DNA of 64,000 nt from Polaribacter tangerinus (GTDB lineage: Bacteria > Bacteroidota > Bacteroidia > Flavobacteriales > Flavobacteriaceae), in NCBI RefSeq assembly GCF_038024095.1, contig NZ_CP150668.1, positions 1,488,001 through 1,552,000 on the forward strand. The letters run 5' to 3'. Shown here in pieces: positions 7,209-19,144 of the stretch. The notes under the pieces were generated by a model, which saw only the letters and a list, made by a program, of their open reading frames with translations, ran no database searches and was not told the origin of the DNA. Every line of letters begins with the position of its first letter. The stretch's first letter is position 1. The position numbers were made by a program, and so were the translations under genes.

Positions 7209-9500
7209 ATGAGCGATTCTAGAAAAAGACATGAAGCTTTGGTATATCACGCAAAACCAAAACCCGGTAAAATTGAAGTGATACCCACTAAAAAATATGC
7301 TACACAGCACGATTTAGCTTTGGCATATTCACCTGGTGTTGCAGAGCCTTGTTTAGAAATAGCAAAAGACAAAAACAACGTTTACAAATATACTTCTAAA
7401 GGAAATTTAGTTGCAGTAATTACCAATGGAACTGCGGTTTTAGGATTAGGTGATATTGGCCCTGAAGCCTCTAAACCTGTAATGGAGGGAAAAGGATTAC
7501 TATTTAAAATTTTTGCCGATATTGATGTTTTTGATATTGAGGTAGATGCCACAGATGTAGAACAATTTATTTCTACTGTAAAAGCAATTGCACCAACATT
7601 TGGAGGCATAAATTTAGAAGATATTAAGGCTCCTGAAGCTTTTGAAATAGAAAGAAGATTAAAAGAAGAGCTTGATATTCCGGTAATGCACGACGACCAG
7701 CACGGAACAGCAATTATTTCTGCTGCAGCACTAAAAAATGCTGTTGATATTTCAAACAAAAAAATGTCTGAGATAAAAATAGTTGTAAATGGTGCCGGTG
7801 CAGCAGCAATTTCTTGTACTAGATTATACCTAAAATTAGGTGTAAAAAGAGAAAATGTAGTAATGTGCGATAGCAAAGGAGTTATCAGAAAAGATAGAGA
7901 CAACCTAAGCTCTCAAAAAGCAGAATTTGCAACTTCTAGAGACCTAGAAACTTTGGAAGAAGCAATGCAAAATTCAGATGTTTTTATAGGGCTTTCTACA
8001 GGAAATATTGTAACGCCTAAAATGCTTTTATCAATGGGAAAAAACCCTATTGTTTTTGCAATGGCAAACCCTGTTCCAGAAATAGAATATGACGTTGCAG
8101 TAGCTACCAGAGAAGATATTATTATGGCAACAGGTAGGTCTGACCACCCAAACCAAGTAAACAATGTTCTTGGTTTTCCTTTTATTTTTAGAGGAGCGTT
8201 AGATGTAAGAGCTACAAAAATTAACGAAGAAATGAAAATGGCGGCCGTTCATGCTTTAGCAGATTTGGCAAAAAAATCGGTGCCTGAACAAGTTAATATT
8301 GTATATGATGAGGTAAGCCTAACTTATGGTAAAGAATACATTATTCCAAAACCTTTCGACCCAAGATTAATATACGAAATACCACCAGCAATAGCAAAAG
8401 CAGCTATGGATTCTGGAGTTGCACTTGAGCCAATTTCAGACTGGAACAGGTACACCGAAGAGCTAATGGAACGATCTGGTTCTGGTAGTAAAGAAATTAG
8501 ACTTTTACACAACCGAGCAAAAAGCAATCCGAAACGTATTGTTTTTGCAGAAGCAGACCATCTAGATGTATTAAAAGCAGCTCAAAGGGTTCATGAAGAA
8601 AAATTAGGTTCTGTAATTTTACTAGGAAGAAAAGAAGTTATTTTAGCATTAAAAGAAGAAATTGGCTTTACAGACAATGTAACTATTATCGATCCTAAAA
8701 CAGACGAAGAAAAAGAAAGAAGACATCACTTCGGAAAAGTATATTGGGAAAACAGACAACGAAAAGGACGTACCTATTCTGAGGCCAAGAAATTGATGCG
8801 AGAACGCAACTATTTTGCAGCAATGATGGTAAATGAAGGCCATGCAGATGCTTTAATAACAGGGTATTCTAGACCTTACCCAACTGTGGTAAAACCAATG
8901 TTAGAGTTAATTGAAAAAGACAAAGATGTTACCAGAATAGCAGCTTGTAATTTAATGTTAACAAAACAAGGACCATTGTTTTTGGCAGATACAACTATTA
9001 ACGAAAATCCGTCTGCTAAAGATTTAGCAAAAATTGCTCAAATGACAGGTAATTTTGCCAGTATGTTTGGAATGAAACCAAATATTGCCATGCTATCTTT
9101 CTCTAACTTCGGATCATCTAGTTCCGAAACTTCAAAAAAAATTAGAGAAGCGGTAGCCTACATACATCGTTATTTTCCGAACACTGTTATTGATGGCGAA
9201 ATACAAGCAGACTTTGCCTTAAATCCAGAAATGCTAGCAAAAGAGTTTCCGTTTTCTAAGTTGAACGGAAAAAAAGTGAATGTTTTAATATTTCCTAACT
9301 TAGAGTCTGCAAACATTACTTATAAATTATTAAAACAAGTACAAGGAGCAGAATCTATTGGTCCTGTAATTTTAGGTTTTAATAAGCCTGTACACATTTT
9401 ACAACTTGGTGCAAGTGTAGATGAAATGGTAAATATGGCTGCTTTAGCAGTTGTAGATGCTCAACAAAAAGAGAAAAGAAAAAAAGGTAAAAAGCAGTAA
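7209..9500 (+). CDS. maeB: NADP-dependent malic enzyme with C-terminal phosphotransacetylase-like domain
   Basis: 763 residues. The N-terminal malic domain (about 10-160) contains YSPGVAEPC and GNLVAVITNGTAVLGLGDIGP; the NAD(P)-binding domain (about 163-400) has VVNGAGAAAISC. A phosphotransacetylase-like domain (about 430-755) starts at RIVFAEADHLDVLKAA. This is the two-domain MaeB layout, in which the C-terminal part usually acts as a regulatory module. The enzyme decarboxylates malate to pyruvate with formation of NADPH in the cytoplasm. It has its own promoter-like element and a strong downstream terminator, so it is probably monocistronic. Confidence 0.95.
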   Translation: MSDSRKRHEALVYHAKPKPGKIEVIPTKKYATQHDLALAYSPGVAEPCLEIAKDKNNVYKYTSKGNLVAVITNGTAVLGLGDIGPEASKPVMEGKGLLFKIFADIDVFDIEVDATDVEQFISTVKAIAPTFGGINLEDIKAPEAFEIERRLKEELDIPVMHDDQHGTAIISAAALKNAVDISNKKMSEIKIVVNGAGAAAISCTRLYLKLGVKRENVVMCDSKGVIRKDRDNLSSQKAEFATSRDLETLEEAMQNSDVFIGLSTGNIVTPKMLLSMGKNPIVFAMANPVPEIEYDVAVATREDIIMATGRSDHPNQVNNVLGFPFIFRGALDVRATKINEEMKMAAVHALADLAKKSVPEQVNIVYDEVSLTYGKEYIIPKPFDPRLIYEIPPAIAKAAMDSGVALEPISDWNRYTEELMERSGSGSKEIRLLHNRAKSNPKRIVFAEADHLDVLKAAQRVHEEKLGSVILLGRKEVILALKEEIGFTDNVTIIDPKTDEEKERRHHFGKVYWENRQRKGRTYSEAKKLMRERNYFAAMMVNEGHADALITGYSRPYPTVVKPMLELIEKDKDVTRIAACNLMLTKQGPLFLADTTINENPSAKDLAKIAQMTGNFASMFGMKPNIAMLSFSNFGSSSSETSKKIREAVAYIHRYFPNTVIDGEIQADFALNPEMLAKEFPFSKLNGKKVNVLIFPNLESANITYKLLKQVQGAESIGPVILGFNKPVHILQLGASVDEMVNMAALAVVDAQQKEKRKKGKKQ

Positions 9501-9527
9501 AATAAGCTACTAAGTAACACTTAAAAG

Positions 9528-9566
9528 AATAGACGCACTATTATAAATAATAAGGCGTCTATTTTT
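9528..9566 (+). terminator. Terminator after maeB
   Basis: Stem AATAGACGC (9528-9536) with GCGTCTATT (9555-9563), followed by a T-run. It closes the maeB transcript before ruvA. Confidence 0.75.
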
Positions 9567-9665
9567 GTGTTTTTAACCTGTTTTTGAATAGTAAAAACAT
9601 GAAAATTAGAACGCTGTAAGGAAACAACAAATAAATTAGTTACTTTAGAAGCCTAAAAAAAGGAT

Positions 9666-10247
9666 ATGATTACACAAATAAGAGGAAGGTTAGTAGAAAA
9701 AACACCTACAGAAGCTGTAATAGATTGTAATGGTGTGGGTTATTTATTACATATTTCTTTAAACACTTTTAGTGCTTTACCAGCAGATGAAAACGTAATT
9801 TTATATACACACCTTTCCATCAGAGAAGACGCACACACCTTATATGGTTTTATTAATAAAACAGAAAGAGAAGTATTTAAGCTTTTAATTTCTGTTTCTG
9901 GGGTTGGCCCTAGCATTGCAAGAACCATGTGTTCTTCTATGACTTCTGAAGAAATACAGCATGCAATAGCCTCTGAAGATGTAAAACTAATTCAATCTGT
10001 TAAAGGAATTGGAGCAAAAACAGCGCAAAGAGTTATTGTAGATTTAAAAGATAAAATCTTAAAAACGTTTGATATTGATGAGATTTCTGTAAGCACAAGC
10101 AATACAAACAAAGATGAAGCGTTATCTGCTTTAGAAGTGTTGGGTTTCCAAAGAAAGCAGTCCGAAAAAATAATTACGGCTATTTTAAAAGAAAACCCAG
10201 ACGCTACAGTAGAAAAAATAATAAAATTAGCATTAAAAAGCTTATAA
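9666..10247 (+). CDS. ruvA: Holliday junction branch migration protein RuvA
   Basis: 193 residues. N-terminal OB-fold (MITQIRGRLVEKTPTEAVIDCNGVGYLLHIS), then two helix-hairpin-helix motifs (FKLLISVSGVGPSIA and LIQSVKGIGAKTAQRVI) and a C-terminal domain (DEALSALEVLGF) that contacts RuvB. RuvA tetramers bind four-way junctions and load the RuvB motor during recombinational repair. It ends 4 bp before the sprA start codon, so the two genes are probably cotranscribed. No ruvB or ruvC lies in the window. Confidence 0.97.
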   Translation: MITQIRGRLVEKTPTEAVIDCNGVGYLLHISLNTFSALPADENVILYTHLSIREDAHTLYGFINKTEREVFKLLISVSGVGPSIARTMCSSMTSEEIQHAIASEDVKLIQSVKGIGAKTAQRVIVDLKDKILKTFDIDEISVSTSNTNKDEALSALEVLGFQRKQSEKIITAILKENPDATVEKIIKLALKSL

Positions 10248-10251
10248 TCAA

Positions 10252-13200
10252 TTGACCACTTTTATTAAAAAAACGTTACTATTTATAGCCATTACACTTG
10301 CTGTAAACATAACTTCCTACGCGCAAAATAATTCAACAAAAGACTCTTTAAATCTTAGGTATAAATTTAAAAGCAATCAAAAAGGAGGCTTGTTTTTAGA
10401 CGATTTAGCGACCAAAGAAATTGTTTATGACAAAGCCTTGAACAGTTACGTAATAGTAGAAAAAATTGTTGGTTACGCTACCAAAACACCCATTTATCTT
10501 ACGCAAAAAGAATACGAAAAATATCGATTAAAACGCGATATGATGCAGTATTTTAAAGACAAAGTAAGTGCTACTAATAGTAAGAAAAAAGGAGCTAAAG
10601 AAGCACAAAAAGACCTACTACCTACATATTACGTAAACAGTAAGTTTTTTGAAACAATTTTTGGCGGAACCGAAGTAAAAGTAACGCCTACCGGAAACCT
10701 AAACCTAAAGCTTGGCTTTATATATCAAAATACAGACAACCCACAAATTTCTGAAGAAAATCGTAGTAATTTTACCTTCGACTTCGATCAACAAATAAAT
10801 GCTAGTATACGTGCTAAAGTTGGTGAAAGATTAGAGTTTACGGCAAATTATGATACACAAGCATCGTTTGACTTTCAAAATTTAGTAAAAATAGACTTTA
10901 CGCCTACCGAGGACGACATTTTACAAGGTTTTGAAGCAGGAAATGTATCTATGCCCATAAAAAACTCTTTAATTAATGGTGCACAAAGTCTATTTGGTGT
11001 AAAAACAGACTTAAAATTTGGAAACACTAATATTACCGCGGTGTTTTCACAGCAAAACTCAGAAAGTAAAACGGTCGTTTCTGAGGCAGGTGCATCTATT
11101 CAGCCTTTCGAATTAAGAACTACAGACTACGATAATGACAGGCATTTTTTCTTGTCACAGTATTTTTTTGATAATTATGCCAACTCCCTAAAAAATTATC
11201 CTCTAATAAATAGCCCCATAAACATTACAAGAGTAGAGGTTTGGATAACCAATAGAAACGCAAGTACAGATGATTTTAGAAGCATTGTTGCTTTTGCAGA
11301 TATTGGAGAATCTAACACAGCAGTAATGGTAGATAATAGTGGTACTATTTTAGATGCCTCTATAACACAAGCATTGGTTGCCGGAAAAAAAATACCTTTT
11401 AATGGAGCTAACAAAATTGGAACAGAAATTATACCGAACGGTGGTATTCGAGATGTTTCTGGCATAGACAATACTTTACAACAGTATAGCATGGAAAACG
11501 GTACCAATTATTCGGTACTAGAAAATGCTAGAAAACTAAACCCTAATGAGTATAATTTAAATGCTCAACTCGGTTTCATCTCTTTAAATAGGCGTTTGCA
11601 AGACGGTGAAGTATTGGCTGTAGCCTATGAATATACTGTAGCAGGAAATGTTACCGGAACAACCAAAAACTCTTTTAAAGTGGGTGAGTTTTCAAATGAT
11701 GGTATACAAGCTCCTCAAAATTTAGCCGTAAAATTATTACGTTCAGAAATACTACAAACAAAAAGATTAAATACTGCAACAGGAAACGAAGAGTCTTTTC
11801 CTACTTGGCGTTTGATGATGAAAAACGTATATGCCTTAGGGGCGTATCCGCTAAGTCAGGATGGATTTCGTTTCGAAGTACAGTACAGAGACGATCAAAC
11901 AGGAATTCCATCAAACGTGTTGCAAAATGCTCAAACACCTGGCATTCCAAATTTACCTCTATTACAAGTATTAAATTTAGATCAACTAGACCAAAGTCAG
12001 TTTAGAGAGCCAGATGGTTATTTTGATTATGTAGAAGGAATTACTGTAAGTTCTGAGAATGGATACGTATTTTTTCCTGAGCCAGAGCCTTTTGGTAACG
12101 ACTTAGAAGACGCTTTAACAAATACTGCAGATGCTAAATATTTATTTAAAGAACTGTATTTAAATACAAAAATCAATATCAAAAATAATTTTCAAAACAA
12201 AGACAAGTACTTCTTAAAAGGATATTTTAAATCTGAAAATTCTGGAGGAATTTCTATTGGTGCCTTCAACGTTCCTAGAGGTTCTGTGCGTGTTTCTGCA
12301 GGAGGAAGGCAATTGGTTGAGGGAGTAGATTATGTGGTAGATTATCAGTTAGGAAAAGTACAAATTATAGACCCTGGTTTACAAGCATCGAGCACTCCAA
12401 TAAGCGTATCTACCGAAAATAATGCGGTTTTTAATCAGCAAAGAAAAACCTACATGGGTGTAGATATTGAGCACAAATTTTCAGATGATTTTATAGTCGG
12501 TGCTACTGTATTAAATATAGAGGAAAGGCCTTTAACTCCAAAAGTAAACTTTGGTGCAGAACCCATAAATAACACCATGCTAGGGTTTAACTTTAACTAT
12601 GCTACAGAAGTTCCTTTTTTTACAAAAATGGCAAACAAATTGCCTTTTGTAGATACCGATGCTCCTTCGAACCTTTCTGTAAGAGCAGATATGGCTTATT
12701 TAATTCCGGGAACCCCAGGTGGTATTGATGTAACAGGAGCGGCAACCTCTTATATAGATGATTTTGAAGCTTCTCAAATTCCTATCAGCCTTTTGTCTCC
12801 TTTAGAATGGTACGAAGCCAGTACGCCAAAATACTTTCCAAATTTTAACGGAGAAAAAGACGACTTATCTTACAACTACAAAAGAGCAAAATTAGCTTGG
12901 TACAGTGTAGATCAAATTTTTTATGGTATTGGAGAAACTCCGGCAAGTATAGATGCAGATGAGCTTTCTAGGGCAGAAACAAGACAAATAAATTATGGAG
13001 AACTGTTTCCAAACGTTCAATTAGATGTTACTCAAAATGCCTTGGTTAGAACTCTCGATTTGGCTTACTTTCCGCAAGAAAGAGGTTCTTATAATTTTGA
13101 CCCTGGCGCAAGCATACAAAATGGCAAAGTTACATTACCAAACCCAGAAACTAGATGGGGCGGAATTACTAGACCTTTAACAACCAACAACTTCGACCAA

Positions 13201-16200
13201 GCAAACGTAGAGTTTATTCAGTTTTGGATTATGGATCCTTACGATAATTACTCTATTACTGAAGAAGAAGGATTACCAGCAGGAATTGACCCCAAAAACC
13301 CAACTAACCAAGTAGGAGATTTATATATAAACCTTGGTAATATTTCTGAAGACGTACTAAAAGACAACCGTAAAATGTACGAAAATGGTTTGCCAGAAGA
13401 TGGTTTAAAAGTTGCAGGTAGTAATATAAATAGAACTACTTGGGGAGATGTACCGAGAAATCCGTCTATTGTGTATGCTTTTAGCGAAGAAGATAATGCA
13501 AGAACAAATCAGGATATTGGATACGATGGGTTAAATGATTTGGAAGAAAAAAACCTTCCAGGAATAGGGCAATATGCAAGCTTAGATGATCCGGCGGCAG
13601 ATAATTTTCAATTTTTTAGAGGTGGCAATTTAGACGCTATAAACGCTTCTTTAATAACTAGGTATAAAGACTTTAATAATACAGAAGGGAACTCGCCAAC
13701 CTTAAATCAATCACCAGAAAACTACCCAACCTCGTCTACAACATATCCAGATGCAGAAGACATCAACAGAGACCAAACCATGAATACGGTAGAAAGTTAT
13801 TATGAGTATAAAATTTCTCTAAACAAAAGTAATTTAAGGAAAGGTGTAGGATATATTGTTGATGAAAAAACCACTAGTGTTACACTAGAAAATGGAGATA
13901 CACAACAAACAAAATGGTATCAATTTAGAGTTCCTGTAAGAAGCGGAACTCCAATTAATGGTATTTCTGACTTTAACAGTATTCGTTTTGCTAGAATGTT
14001 TTTAACAAACTTTAAAATGCCAGTGGTTATTCGTTTTGGAGAGTTAGATTTAGTAAGAGGAGATTGGAGACGTTATGTAAGAACATTAGACGAAGCTATA
14101 AACCCAGATAGAGAATTAACCCAAGCCGAATTAAATGATTTTGAAGTTGGTGTAGTAAGCATCGAGCAAAACGAAGGAAGTTACATTCAACCACCAGGTA
14201 TTGAGCGTGAGCGCTTACAAGGAACTACTACTGTTCAATTACAAAATGAGCAGTCGGTTACGCTTAAAGTAAACTACTTAGCACCAAACAAAACAAGAGC
14301 AATTTATAAAAATATTAGTGTAGACTTAAGAAGGTTTAAGCGTTTAAAAATGTTTATGCATTTACAAGAAGCACAAGATGAAACAACAGTAAACGACAAT
14401 GATTTTTCTGCAGTTATTAGACTAGGAACAGATTTAAATGAAAACTTTTATCAAATAGAAGTGCCTTTAAAAGTATCGAGAAACGGAACATCAGCATTAG
14501 ATATTTGGCCTGAAGCAAATAATTTAGATGCTTTATTAGAAACCTTCGGAAAAGTAAAATTAGAGCGAGATGTAGCTAATTTCGATATCAATAAAATATA
14601 TACATCTCAAGAACAAAGTAGCGAGGTAACCTATACAATTGGTGTAAGAGGAAACCCTACATTGTCTCAATTAAGAACCATTGTACTAGGACTTAAAAAT
14701 ACGTCTTTATCTCCTAAAAGTGCCGAAGTATGGTTTAACGAGCTACGCTCTGCAGGATTCGATAATAAAGGAGGATGGGCGGCAGTTGTAAATGCAGATG
14801 CTAACTTTGCAGATGTTGCAAATGTTTCTGTGGCAGGAAGCATGTCTACCATAGGTTTCGGAAATGTAGAAGATAGGGTAAACCAGCGTAGTTTAGACGA
14901 AACAAAACAATACGACATTGCAACCACGGTTCAATTAGGAAAAGTATTAACACCAGAAAACTGGGGCATTCAACTCCCGATGAGTTATAGTATTGGCGAA
15001 AAGTTTATAGATCCTAAATTCGATCCTCAATACCAAGATGTTACTTTAAAAGAGGCTTTAGGAGAAAACCCTAACAGCGAATTTTCTAGAGATTACACCA
15101 AAAGAACTAGTATAAGTTTTATGAATGTTAAGAAAAATAGAAATCCGAATTCAATAAAAAAACCTGCTTTTTACGACGTCGAAAATTTTGCTATTTCTTA
15201 TGCTCACAACAGAGAGTTTCATAGGGATTATAACATTCAAAAATATATTAATGAAAACGTAACTGCTGGTGCGAATTACAACTATAGTTTTTCTGCAAAA
15301 CCTATAGAGCCTTTTAAAAACGTTTCTTTTTTACAAAGCAAGTACTTAAAATTAATTAAAGATTTTAATTTTAATCCGATTCCAACTACAGTAGCAGTAA
15401 ATTCAAGAATTAATAGAAATTACTCTGAACAGCAATCTAGAAACTTAGTTGCAGGCTTGTCGGACCAACCATCTTTAAAACAAAGAAGGTTTTTATTTGA
15501 CTGGGATTACACCGTAGGTTTCGACCTAACAAAGTCGATTCAGCTAAATTTTAATGCCACCAATAGTTTTATTTACGACACCTTTGGAAGTACAGAAGAT
15601 ATTCAGATTTTTGATGACTTTTTTAATACCGGTAGAGCAAATCAATACCATCAAAAGTTAAACGGAACTTATCAATTACCTATAGATAAAATTCCTTTTT
15701 TAAGTTGGATAAAAGCCGATTATGCGTATACCGCAGACTTTGATTGGCAAGCGGCGGCACAAAGCACTATTGATGTAAACGGGGTAGATGTTGGTTATGT
15801 AGACCTTGTTGGAAATGTAATTCAGAATGCAAATACACACAATTTAAACACCACTTTTACCTTAGAAAAGTTTTACAAAAGTTTTGGTTTTGAAAAGTTA
15901 TTACAACCAAAATCAATTCGTAGAAATGCCAAAAACAAAAAAGGTATAAAATTACCTCAAACACCTAATAGCAATAATAGAAGTAGAATAAACACCAAAA
16001 AACTTCCTTTAGGTAAAAAAATTCTGAAAGGAGTGTACGATGTGGTTACTGCAGTAAAACAAGGAAAAATTAGTTATTCAGAAAACAACGGTCAATTTTT
16101 ACCTGGTTACACACAAGGAGTAGGGTTTTTAGGGGGTGCGCCAACATCTTTTGCCTTTGGAAGCCAAGTAGATATAAGAAATAAAGCGCTAGAAAATGGT

Positions 16201-17358
16201 TGGTTAATTGGGCCTAGAGACCCAAATAATAGCGAGTATTATAATAAAACATACAGCAGAACACACTACAATAAACTAGACTATACTTTTACTGTAAAAC
16301 CCATGAAAGATTTAAATATAGATGTTCGGGGAAACAAGATTCAAACAAGAGATATTTCGCAACAACTAGATGTTATTGATAATGGTACCCAAAATGGTGT
16401 TTTAGATTTTAGCGCTCAGGCCTTTGAAACAGGAAACTTTAGTACAAGTCATAGTATGTTAGCAACTGCTTTTACTAGTGGAGACGAGCTTTTTAATAAA
16501 ATGAAAGCCTATAGAGCAACAATTTCAAACAGACTTGCTACTAAAAATAATGTGCCGGTTTCTGGGTACGGTGGTAATAATCAGGATGTACTGTTGCCTG
16601 CTTTTATAGCGGCGTACTCTGGTACAAATCCTGAAAAAGTAAATACTGGCCTATTTAGAAATATACCGATACCGAACTGGACGATGCGATACAACGGACT
16701 AATGAAATTCGACTTTTTTAAGAAAAACTTTAGCACATTTGTTGTTTCTCACGCCTATAAATCTTCTTACACAATATCTGGCTTTACCAATAACCTACAA
16801 TATGATGCAAATAATCCTTTTGCAAATACAAATGCAGCAGGAAACTATGAATCTGAACTACTTGTAGCCTCTGCAACACTTGTAGATGAATTTTCGCCAC
16901 TTATAAAAGTAGATATGAAAATGAAAAACTCTTTCTCTTTAAGAGGAGAAATAAAAAGAGATAGAACGCTAACCATGAATTTTAACAATAGCACTTTAAC
17001 AGACATAAAAGGTACCGAATACGTAGTAGGTATGGGCTATATTTTTAAAGATGTTAAGGTAAATACCCGTTTTACAGGAAAAAAACAAACTTTAAAAGGT
17101 GATATCAATTTAAGAGCTGATGTGTCTTTACGAGACGATTTAACACAAATTCGGTCGATAGATGAAGAAAATGACCAAATAAGTGGTGGACAAAGATTAT
17201 TTTCTATTAAATTTACAGCCGATTACAGATTGAGTTCTAGTTTAACAGCATCATTTTACTACAACCATCAAACATCTAAATATGCCATATCTACCACGTT
17301 CCCAAGACAGGCAATTAATGGCGGATTTAATATAATTTATAATTTAGGAGGAAACTAA
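10252..17358 (+). CDS. sprA: SprA, outer-membrane translocon of the type IX secretion system (gliding motility)
   Basis: 2368 residues, close to the roughly 2400 known for Flavobacterium SprA. A TTG start opens a signal peptide ([24 protein letters not shown]). The body is aromatic, Asn- and Thr-rich beta-barrel sequence with recurring SprA segments such as [22 protein letters not shown] and [17 protein letters not shown], ending [13 protein letters not shown]. SprA is the very large single-chain barrel through which type IX substrates, including gliding adhesins, cross the outer membrane (Sov in Porphyromonas). No other gld or spr genes are in this window, as expected because sprA is usually separate. 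It is directly downstream of ruvA and 25 bp upstream of gcvH. Confidence 0.97.
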   Translation: MTTFIKKTLLFIAITLAVNITSYAQNNSTKDSLNLRYKFKSNQKGGLFLDDLATKEIVYDKALNSYVIVEKIVGYATKTPIYLTQKEYEKYRLKRDMMQYFKDKVSATNSKKKGAKEAQKDLLPTYYVNSKFFETIFGGTEVKVTPTGNLNLKLGFIYQNTDNPQISEENRSNFTFDFDQQINASIRAKVGERLEFTANYDTQASFDFQNLVKIDFTPTEDDILQGFEAGNVSMPIKNSLINGAQSLFGVKTDLKFGNTNITAVFSQQNSESKTVVSEAGASIQPFELRTTDYDNDRHFFLSQYFFDNYANSLKNYPLINSPINITRVEVWITNRNASTDDFRSIVAFADIGESNTAVMVDNSGTILDASITQALVAGKKIPFNGANKIGTEIIPNGGIRDVSGIDNTLQQYSMENGTNYSVLENARKLNPNEYNLNAQLGFISLNRRLQDGEVLAVAYEYTVAGNVTGTTKNSFKVGEFSNDGIQAPQNLAVKLLRSEILQTKRLNTATGNEESFPTWRLMMKNVYALGAYPLSQDGFRFEVQYRDDQTGIPSNVLQNAQTPGIPNLPLLQVLNLDQLDQSQFREPDGYFDYVEGITVSSENGYVFFPEPEPFGNDLEDALTNTADAKYLFKELYLNTKINIKNNFQNKDKYFLKGYFKSENSGGISIGAFNVPRGSVRVSAGGRQLVEGVDYVVDYQLGKVQIIDPGLQASSTPISVSTENNAVFNQQRKTYMGVDIEHKFSDDFIVGATVLNIEERPLTPKVNFGAEPINNTMLGFNFNYATEVPFFTKMANKLPFVDTDAPSNLSVRADMAYLIPGTPGGIDVTGAATSYIDDFEASQIPISLLSPLEWYEASTPKYFPNFNGEKDDLSYNYKRAKLAWYSVDQIFYGIGETPASIDADELSRAETRQINYGELFPNVQLDVTQNALVRTLDLAYFPQERGSYNFDPGASIQNGKVTLPNPETRWGGITRPLTTNNFDQANVEFIQFWIMDPYDNYSITEEEGLPAGIDPKNPTNQVGDLYINLGNISEDVLKDNRKMYENGLPEDGLKVAGSNINRTTWGDVPRNPSIVYAFSEEDNARTNQDIGYDGLNDLEEKNLPGIGQYASLDDPAADNFQFFRGGNLDAINASLITRYKDFNNTEGNSPTLNQSPENYPTSSTTYPDAEDINRDQTMNTVESYYEYKISLNKSNLRKGVGYIVDEKTTSVTLENGDTQQTKWYQFRVPVRSGTPINGISDFNSIRFARMFLTNFKMPVVIRFGELDLVRGDWRRYVRTLDEAINPDRELTQAELNDFEVGVVSIEQNEGSYIQPPGIERERLQGTTTVQLQNEQSVTLKVNYLAPNKTRAIYKNISVDLRRFKRLKMFMHLQEAQDETTVNDNDFSAVIRLGTDLNENFYQIEVPLKVSRNGTSALDIWPEANNLDALLETFGKVKLERDVANFDINKIYTSQEQSSEVTYTIGVRGNPTLSQLRTIVLGLKNTSLSPKSAEVWFNELRSAGFDNKGGWAAVVNADANFADVANVSVAGSMSTIGFGNVEDRVNQRSLDETKQYDIATTVQLGKVLTPENWGIQLPMSYSIGEKFIDPKFDPQYQDVTLKEALGENPNSEFSRDYTKRTSISFMNVKKNRNPNSIKKPAFYDVENFAISYAHNREFHRDYNIQKYINENVTAGANYNYSFSAKPIEPFKNVSFLQSKYLKLIKDFNFNPIPTTVAVNSRINRNYSEQQSRNLVAGLSDQPSLKQRRFLFDWDYTVGFDLTKSIQLNFNATNSFIYDTFGSTEDIQIFDDFFNTGRANQYHQKLNGTYQLPIDKIPFLSWIKADYAYTADFDWQAAAQSTIDVNGVDVGYVDLVGNVIQNANTHNLNTTFTLEKFYKSFGFEKLLQPKSIRRNAKNKKGIKLPQTPNSNNRSRINTKKLPLGKKILKGVYDVVTAVKQGKISYSENNGQFLPGYTQGVGFLGGAPTSFAFGSQVDIRNKALENGWLIGPRDPNNSEYYNKTYSRTHYNKLDYTFTVKPMKDLNIDVRGNKIQTRDISQQLDVIDNGTQNGVLDFSAQAFETGNFSTSHSMLATAFTSGDELFNKMKAYRATISNRLATKNNVPVSGYGGNNQDVLLPAFIAAYSGTNPEKVNTGLFRNIPIPNWTMRYNGLMKFDFFKKNFSTFVVSHAYKSSYTISGFTNNLQYDANNPFANTNAAGNYESELLVASATLVDEFSPLIKVDMKMKNSFSLRGEIKRDRTLTMNFNNSTLTDIKGTEYVVGMGYIFKDVKVNTRFTGKKQTLKGDINLRADVSLRDDLTQIRSIDEENDQISGGQRLFSIKFTADYRLSSSLTASFYYNHQTSKYAISTTFPRQAINGGFNIIYNLGGN

Positions 17359-17383
17359 AAATAACAACTATAAAATTAATAAA

Positions 17384-17764
17384 ATGAATATTCCATCAGA
17401 ATTAAAATACACAAAAGACCACGAGTGGATTAAAATTGACGGCGATACTGCAATTGTAGGAATTACAGACTTTGCGCAAGGAGAACTAGGTGACATTGTA
17501 TACGTAGATGTAGATACGCTAGACGATACTGTAGAAGAAGGTGAAGTTTTTGGGTCTGTAGAAGCTGTAAAAACAGTTTCTGATTTATTTATGCCATTAA
17601 CAGGTGAGGTAATTGAATTTAACGAAGCCTTAGAAGACGATCCTGAATTGGTAAACACCGATCCTTATGGAAAAGGTTGGATGATTAAGATAGCCATTTC
17701 TGATAGTGAACAAATAGAAGACTTACTAGATGCAGAAGCATACCAAAACCTTATTAAAGGATAA
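17384..17764 (+). CDS. gcvH: Glycine cleavage system H protein
   Basis: 126 residues, the normal length. Contains the lipoyl-attachment segment [20 protein letters not shown] with Lys64, and the N-terminal [24 protein letters not shown] typical of GcvH. Carries the aminomethyl group on lipoate between the P, T and L proteins. Located 25 bp after sprA and overlapping the start of the next gene by 35 bp. The P, T and L genes are not in the window. Confidence 0.97.
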   Translation: MNIPSELKYTKDHEWIKIDGDTAIVGITDFAQGELGDIVYVDVDTLDDTVEEGEVFGSVEAVKTVSDLFMPLTGEVIEFNEALEDDPELVNTDPYGKGWMIKIAISDSEQIEDLLDAEAYQNLIKG

Positions 17765-18110
17765 TTTTATATATATAGCTATTGCTATAACTATAGCTGT
17801 AGTTTATTTAAGTCTTATAAAAATGCCCAAACTAAATGTAACCATTAAGTTTGGGCATTTAGATAAAATTCAGCATTGTATTGCCTATTTGTGTTTGTCT
17901 TTATCGTGGCTAGTAAGTACAAAAAAGAGAATTAAAAAATTTATTGTAGTTTTACTTTGTATTGTTTTTGGTATGATTATTGAAGTTTTACAACACACTG
18001 TAACTAGTTACCGAACTGGAGATGTGCTAGATGTTGTAGCAAATACAATTGGAATTTTAATTGGTTTACTTGTATTTAATAAGTATTCTAAAAAAAAATC
18101 ATATAATTAA
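17730..18110 (+). CDS. VanZ-like family membrane protein
   Basis: 126 residues with about four hydrophobic helices. Shows the VanZ pattern: [19 protein letters not shown] after helix 1, then [32 protein letters not shown], where E, Q, R, D and N line the membrane helices. Function in this phylum is unknown; the name derives from a teicoplanin-resistance accessory gene. The chosen ATG lies inside the end of gcvH (35-bp overlap) in another frame, suggesting translational coupling. Confidence 0.82.
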   Translation: MQKHTKTLLKDNFIYIAIAITIAVVYLSLIKMPKLNVTIKFGHLDKIQHCIAYLCLSLSWLVSTKKRIKKFIVVLLCIVFGMIIEVLQHTVTSYRTGDVLDVVANTIGILIGLLVFNKYSKKKSYN

Positions 18111-18174
18111 CAGAAAGACTTGTATATAAATCAATAATTTAGTTAAATTAGCGAACTATTAAATAATCTTTACA

Positions 18175-18894
18175 ATGGAAATAAAGAAAAACCCGAAATC
18201 GAATTTAGAGAATTACAGCAAAATATTTATGCAAATAGGCTTAGTTTTAGCATTATTTGTAACCTATGCTGCAATAGAAAAGAAAACCTATGACAAATCA
18301 ATAGGAGATTTAGGAGTCGTGAACATGATGGCTCAAATGGAAGAAGAAATTCCTATTACAGAAAGAGCTGAGCCAGTTAAGCCAAAAACTCCACCGCCAC
18401 CAGCGCCAGAAGTTATAGAAGTTGTAGAAGATGATAAAGAGGTTGAAGAAACTGTAATTGAATCTACAGAAACAGATGAAACAGAGGCTGTAGAAGTGGA
18501 GGAAATTGTAGAAATTGCAGAAGCTGAAGAAGTAGTAGAAGATGTAAACTTTATGATTATTGAAGATTCTCCTGTTTTCCCTGGCTGTAAGGGAGACAAA
18601 AAAGAGTTAAAAGACTGTTTTAGTAGAATGGTTCAAAAGCACTTTTCTAGAAAGTTTGATGCAGAACTACCAAATGAACTAGGTCTTTCTTCTGGTAAAA
18701 AAAGAGTATTTATTGGTTTTAAAATAGATAGAGAGGGTAATATTGTAAATGTACAAGCAAGAGCGCCACACCCAAAAATTAAGTCGGAGGTTATTAGAGT
18801 AATGAAAATGTTACCTAAAATGAAGCCTGGTAGACAAAGAGGGAAACCAGTTGGTGTAAGCTACAATATTCCGTTTTCTTTATTGGTAGAATAA
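18175..18894 (+). CDS. tonB: Energy transducer TonB
   Basis: 239 residues. One N-terminal membrane helix (about 15-35, IFMQIGLVLALFVTYAAI), a Pro-rich then very Glu/Val-rich periplasmic linker (about 62-125), and a C-terminal TonB domain (about 130-239) with the pairs IGFKIDREGNIVNVQARA and VIRVMKMLPKMKPGRQRGKPVGVSYNIPF. The VFPGC segment before the domain is common in Bacteroidota TonB proteins. It couples the proton-motive force to outer-membrane receptors. ExbB and ExbD are not adjacent. A perfect palindromic terminator follows. Confidence 0.93.
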   Translation: MEIKKNPKSNLENYSKIFMQIGLVLALFVTYAAIEKKTYDKSIGDLGVVNMMAQMEEEIPITERAEPVKPKTPPPPAPEVIEVVEDDKEVEETVIESTETDETEAVEVEEIVEIAEAEEVVEDVNFMIIEDSPVFPGCKGDKKELKDCFSRMVQKHFSRKFDAELPNELGLSSGKKRVFIGFKIDREGNIVNVQARAPHPKIKSEVIRVMKMLPKMKPGRQRGKPVGVSYNIPFSLLVE

Positions 18895-18913
18895 TACCAC
18901 ACAAACAATTACT

Positions 18914-18949
18914 AAAAAAGGTCTAAAATTATAATTTTAGACCTTTTTT
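18914..18949 (+). terminator. Terminator after tonB
   Basis: A perfect 36-bp palindrome: A-run plus GGTCTAAAATT, then its complement AATTTTAGACC plus T-run. The symmetry would let it act in both directions, but the nearest minus-strand gene has its own terminator further on. Confidence 0.85.
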
Positions 18950-19083
18950 ATTTACTCTATTATAATCTTAAAGATCTTATAATACCATAAAATTGGTTTT
19001 GATATGGTAAACGTGGTAATATATACCTAGAGCTAAAGTTACTAGCTAAAAACCACTCAGAAGAGTTATTAAAAAACAAAAAA

Positions 19084-19116
19084 ATAACTCTAAAAGAACA
19101 ATTCTTTTAGAGTTAT
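19084..19116 (-). terminator. Terminator of the MORN-like gene
   Basis: A 15-bp perfect stem (19084-19098 with 19102-19116, core AACTCTAAAAGAA) with a 3-nt loop. Read on the minus strand it is followed by a long T-run interrupted by one G. A third copy of the arm lies at 19062-19070 (AGAGTTATT). The rest of the 18950-19144 gap shows nothing recognisable. Confidence 0.8.
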
Positions 19117-19144
19117 ATTATAGTTATTATACTATAAAAATTAA

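Noticed and set aside
7382..7903. 173-codon minus-strand ORF inside maeB
   Set aside because: It lies wholly opposite a well-conserved enzyme and its Ser/Ile/Phe-rich composition is that of an antisense shadow frame.
11805..12005. 66-codon plus-strand ORF inside sprA
   Set aside because: Alternative frame within conserved SprA coding sequence, rich in Arg and Ser, with no start context.
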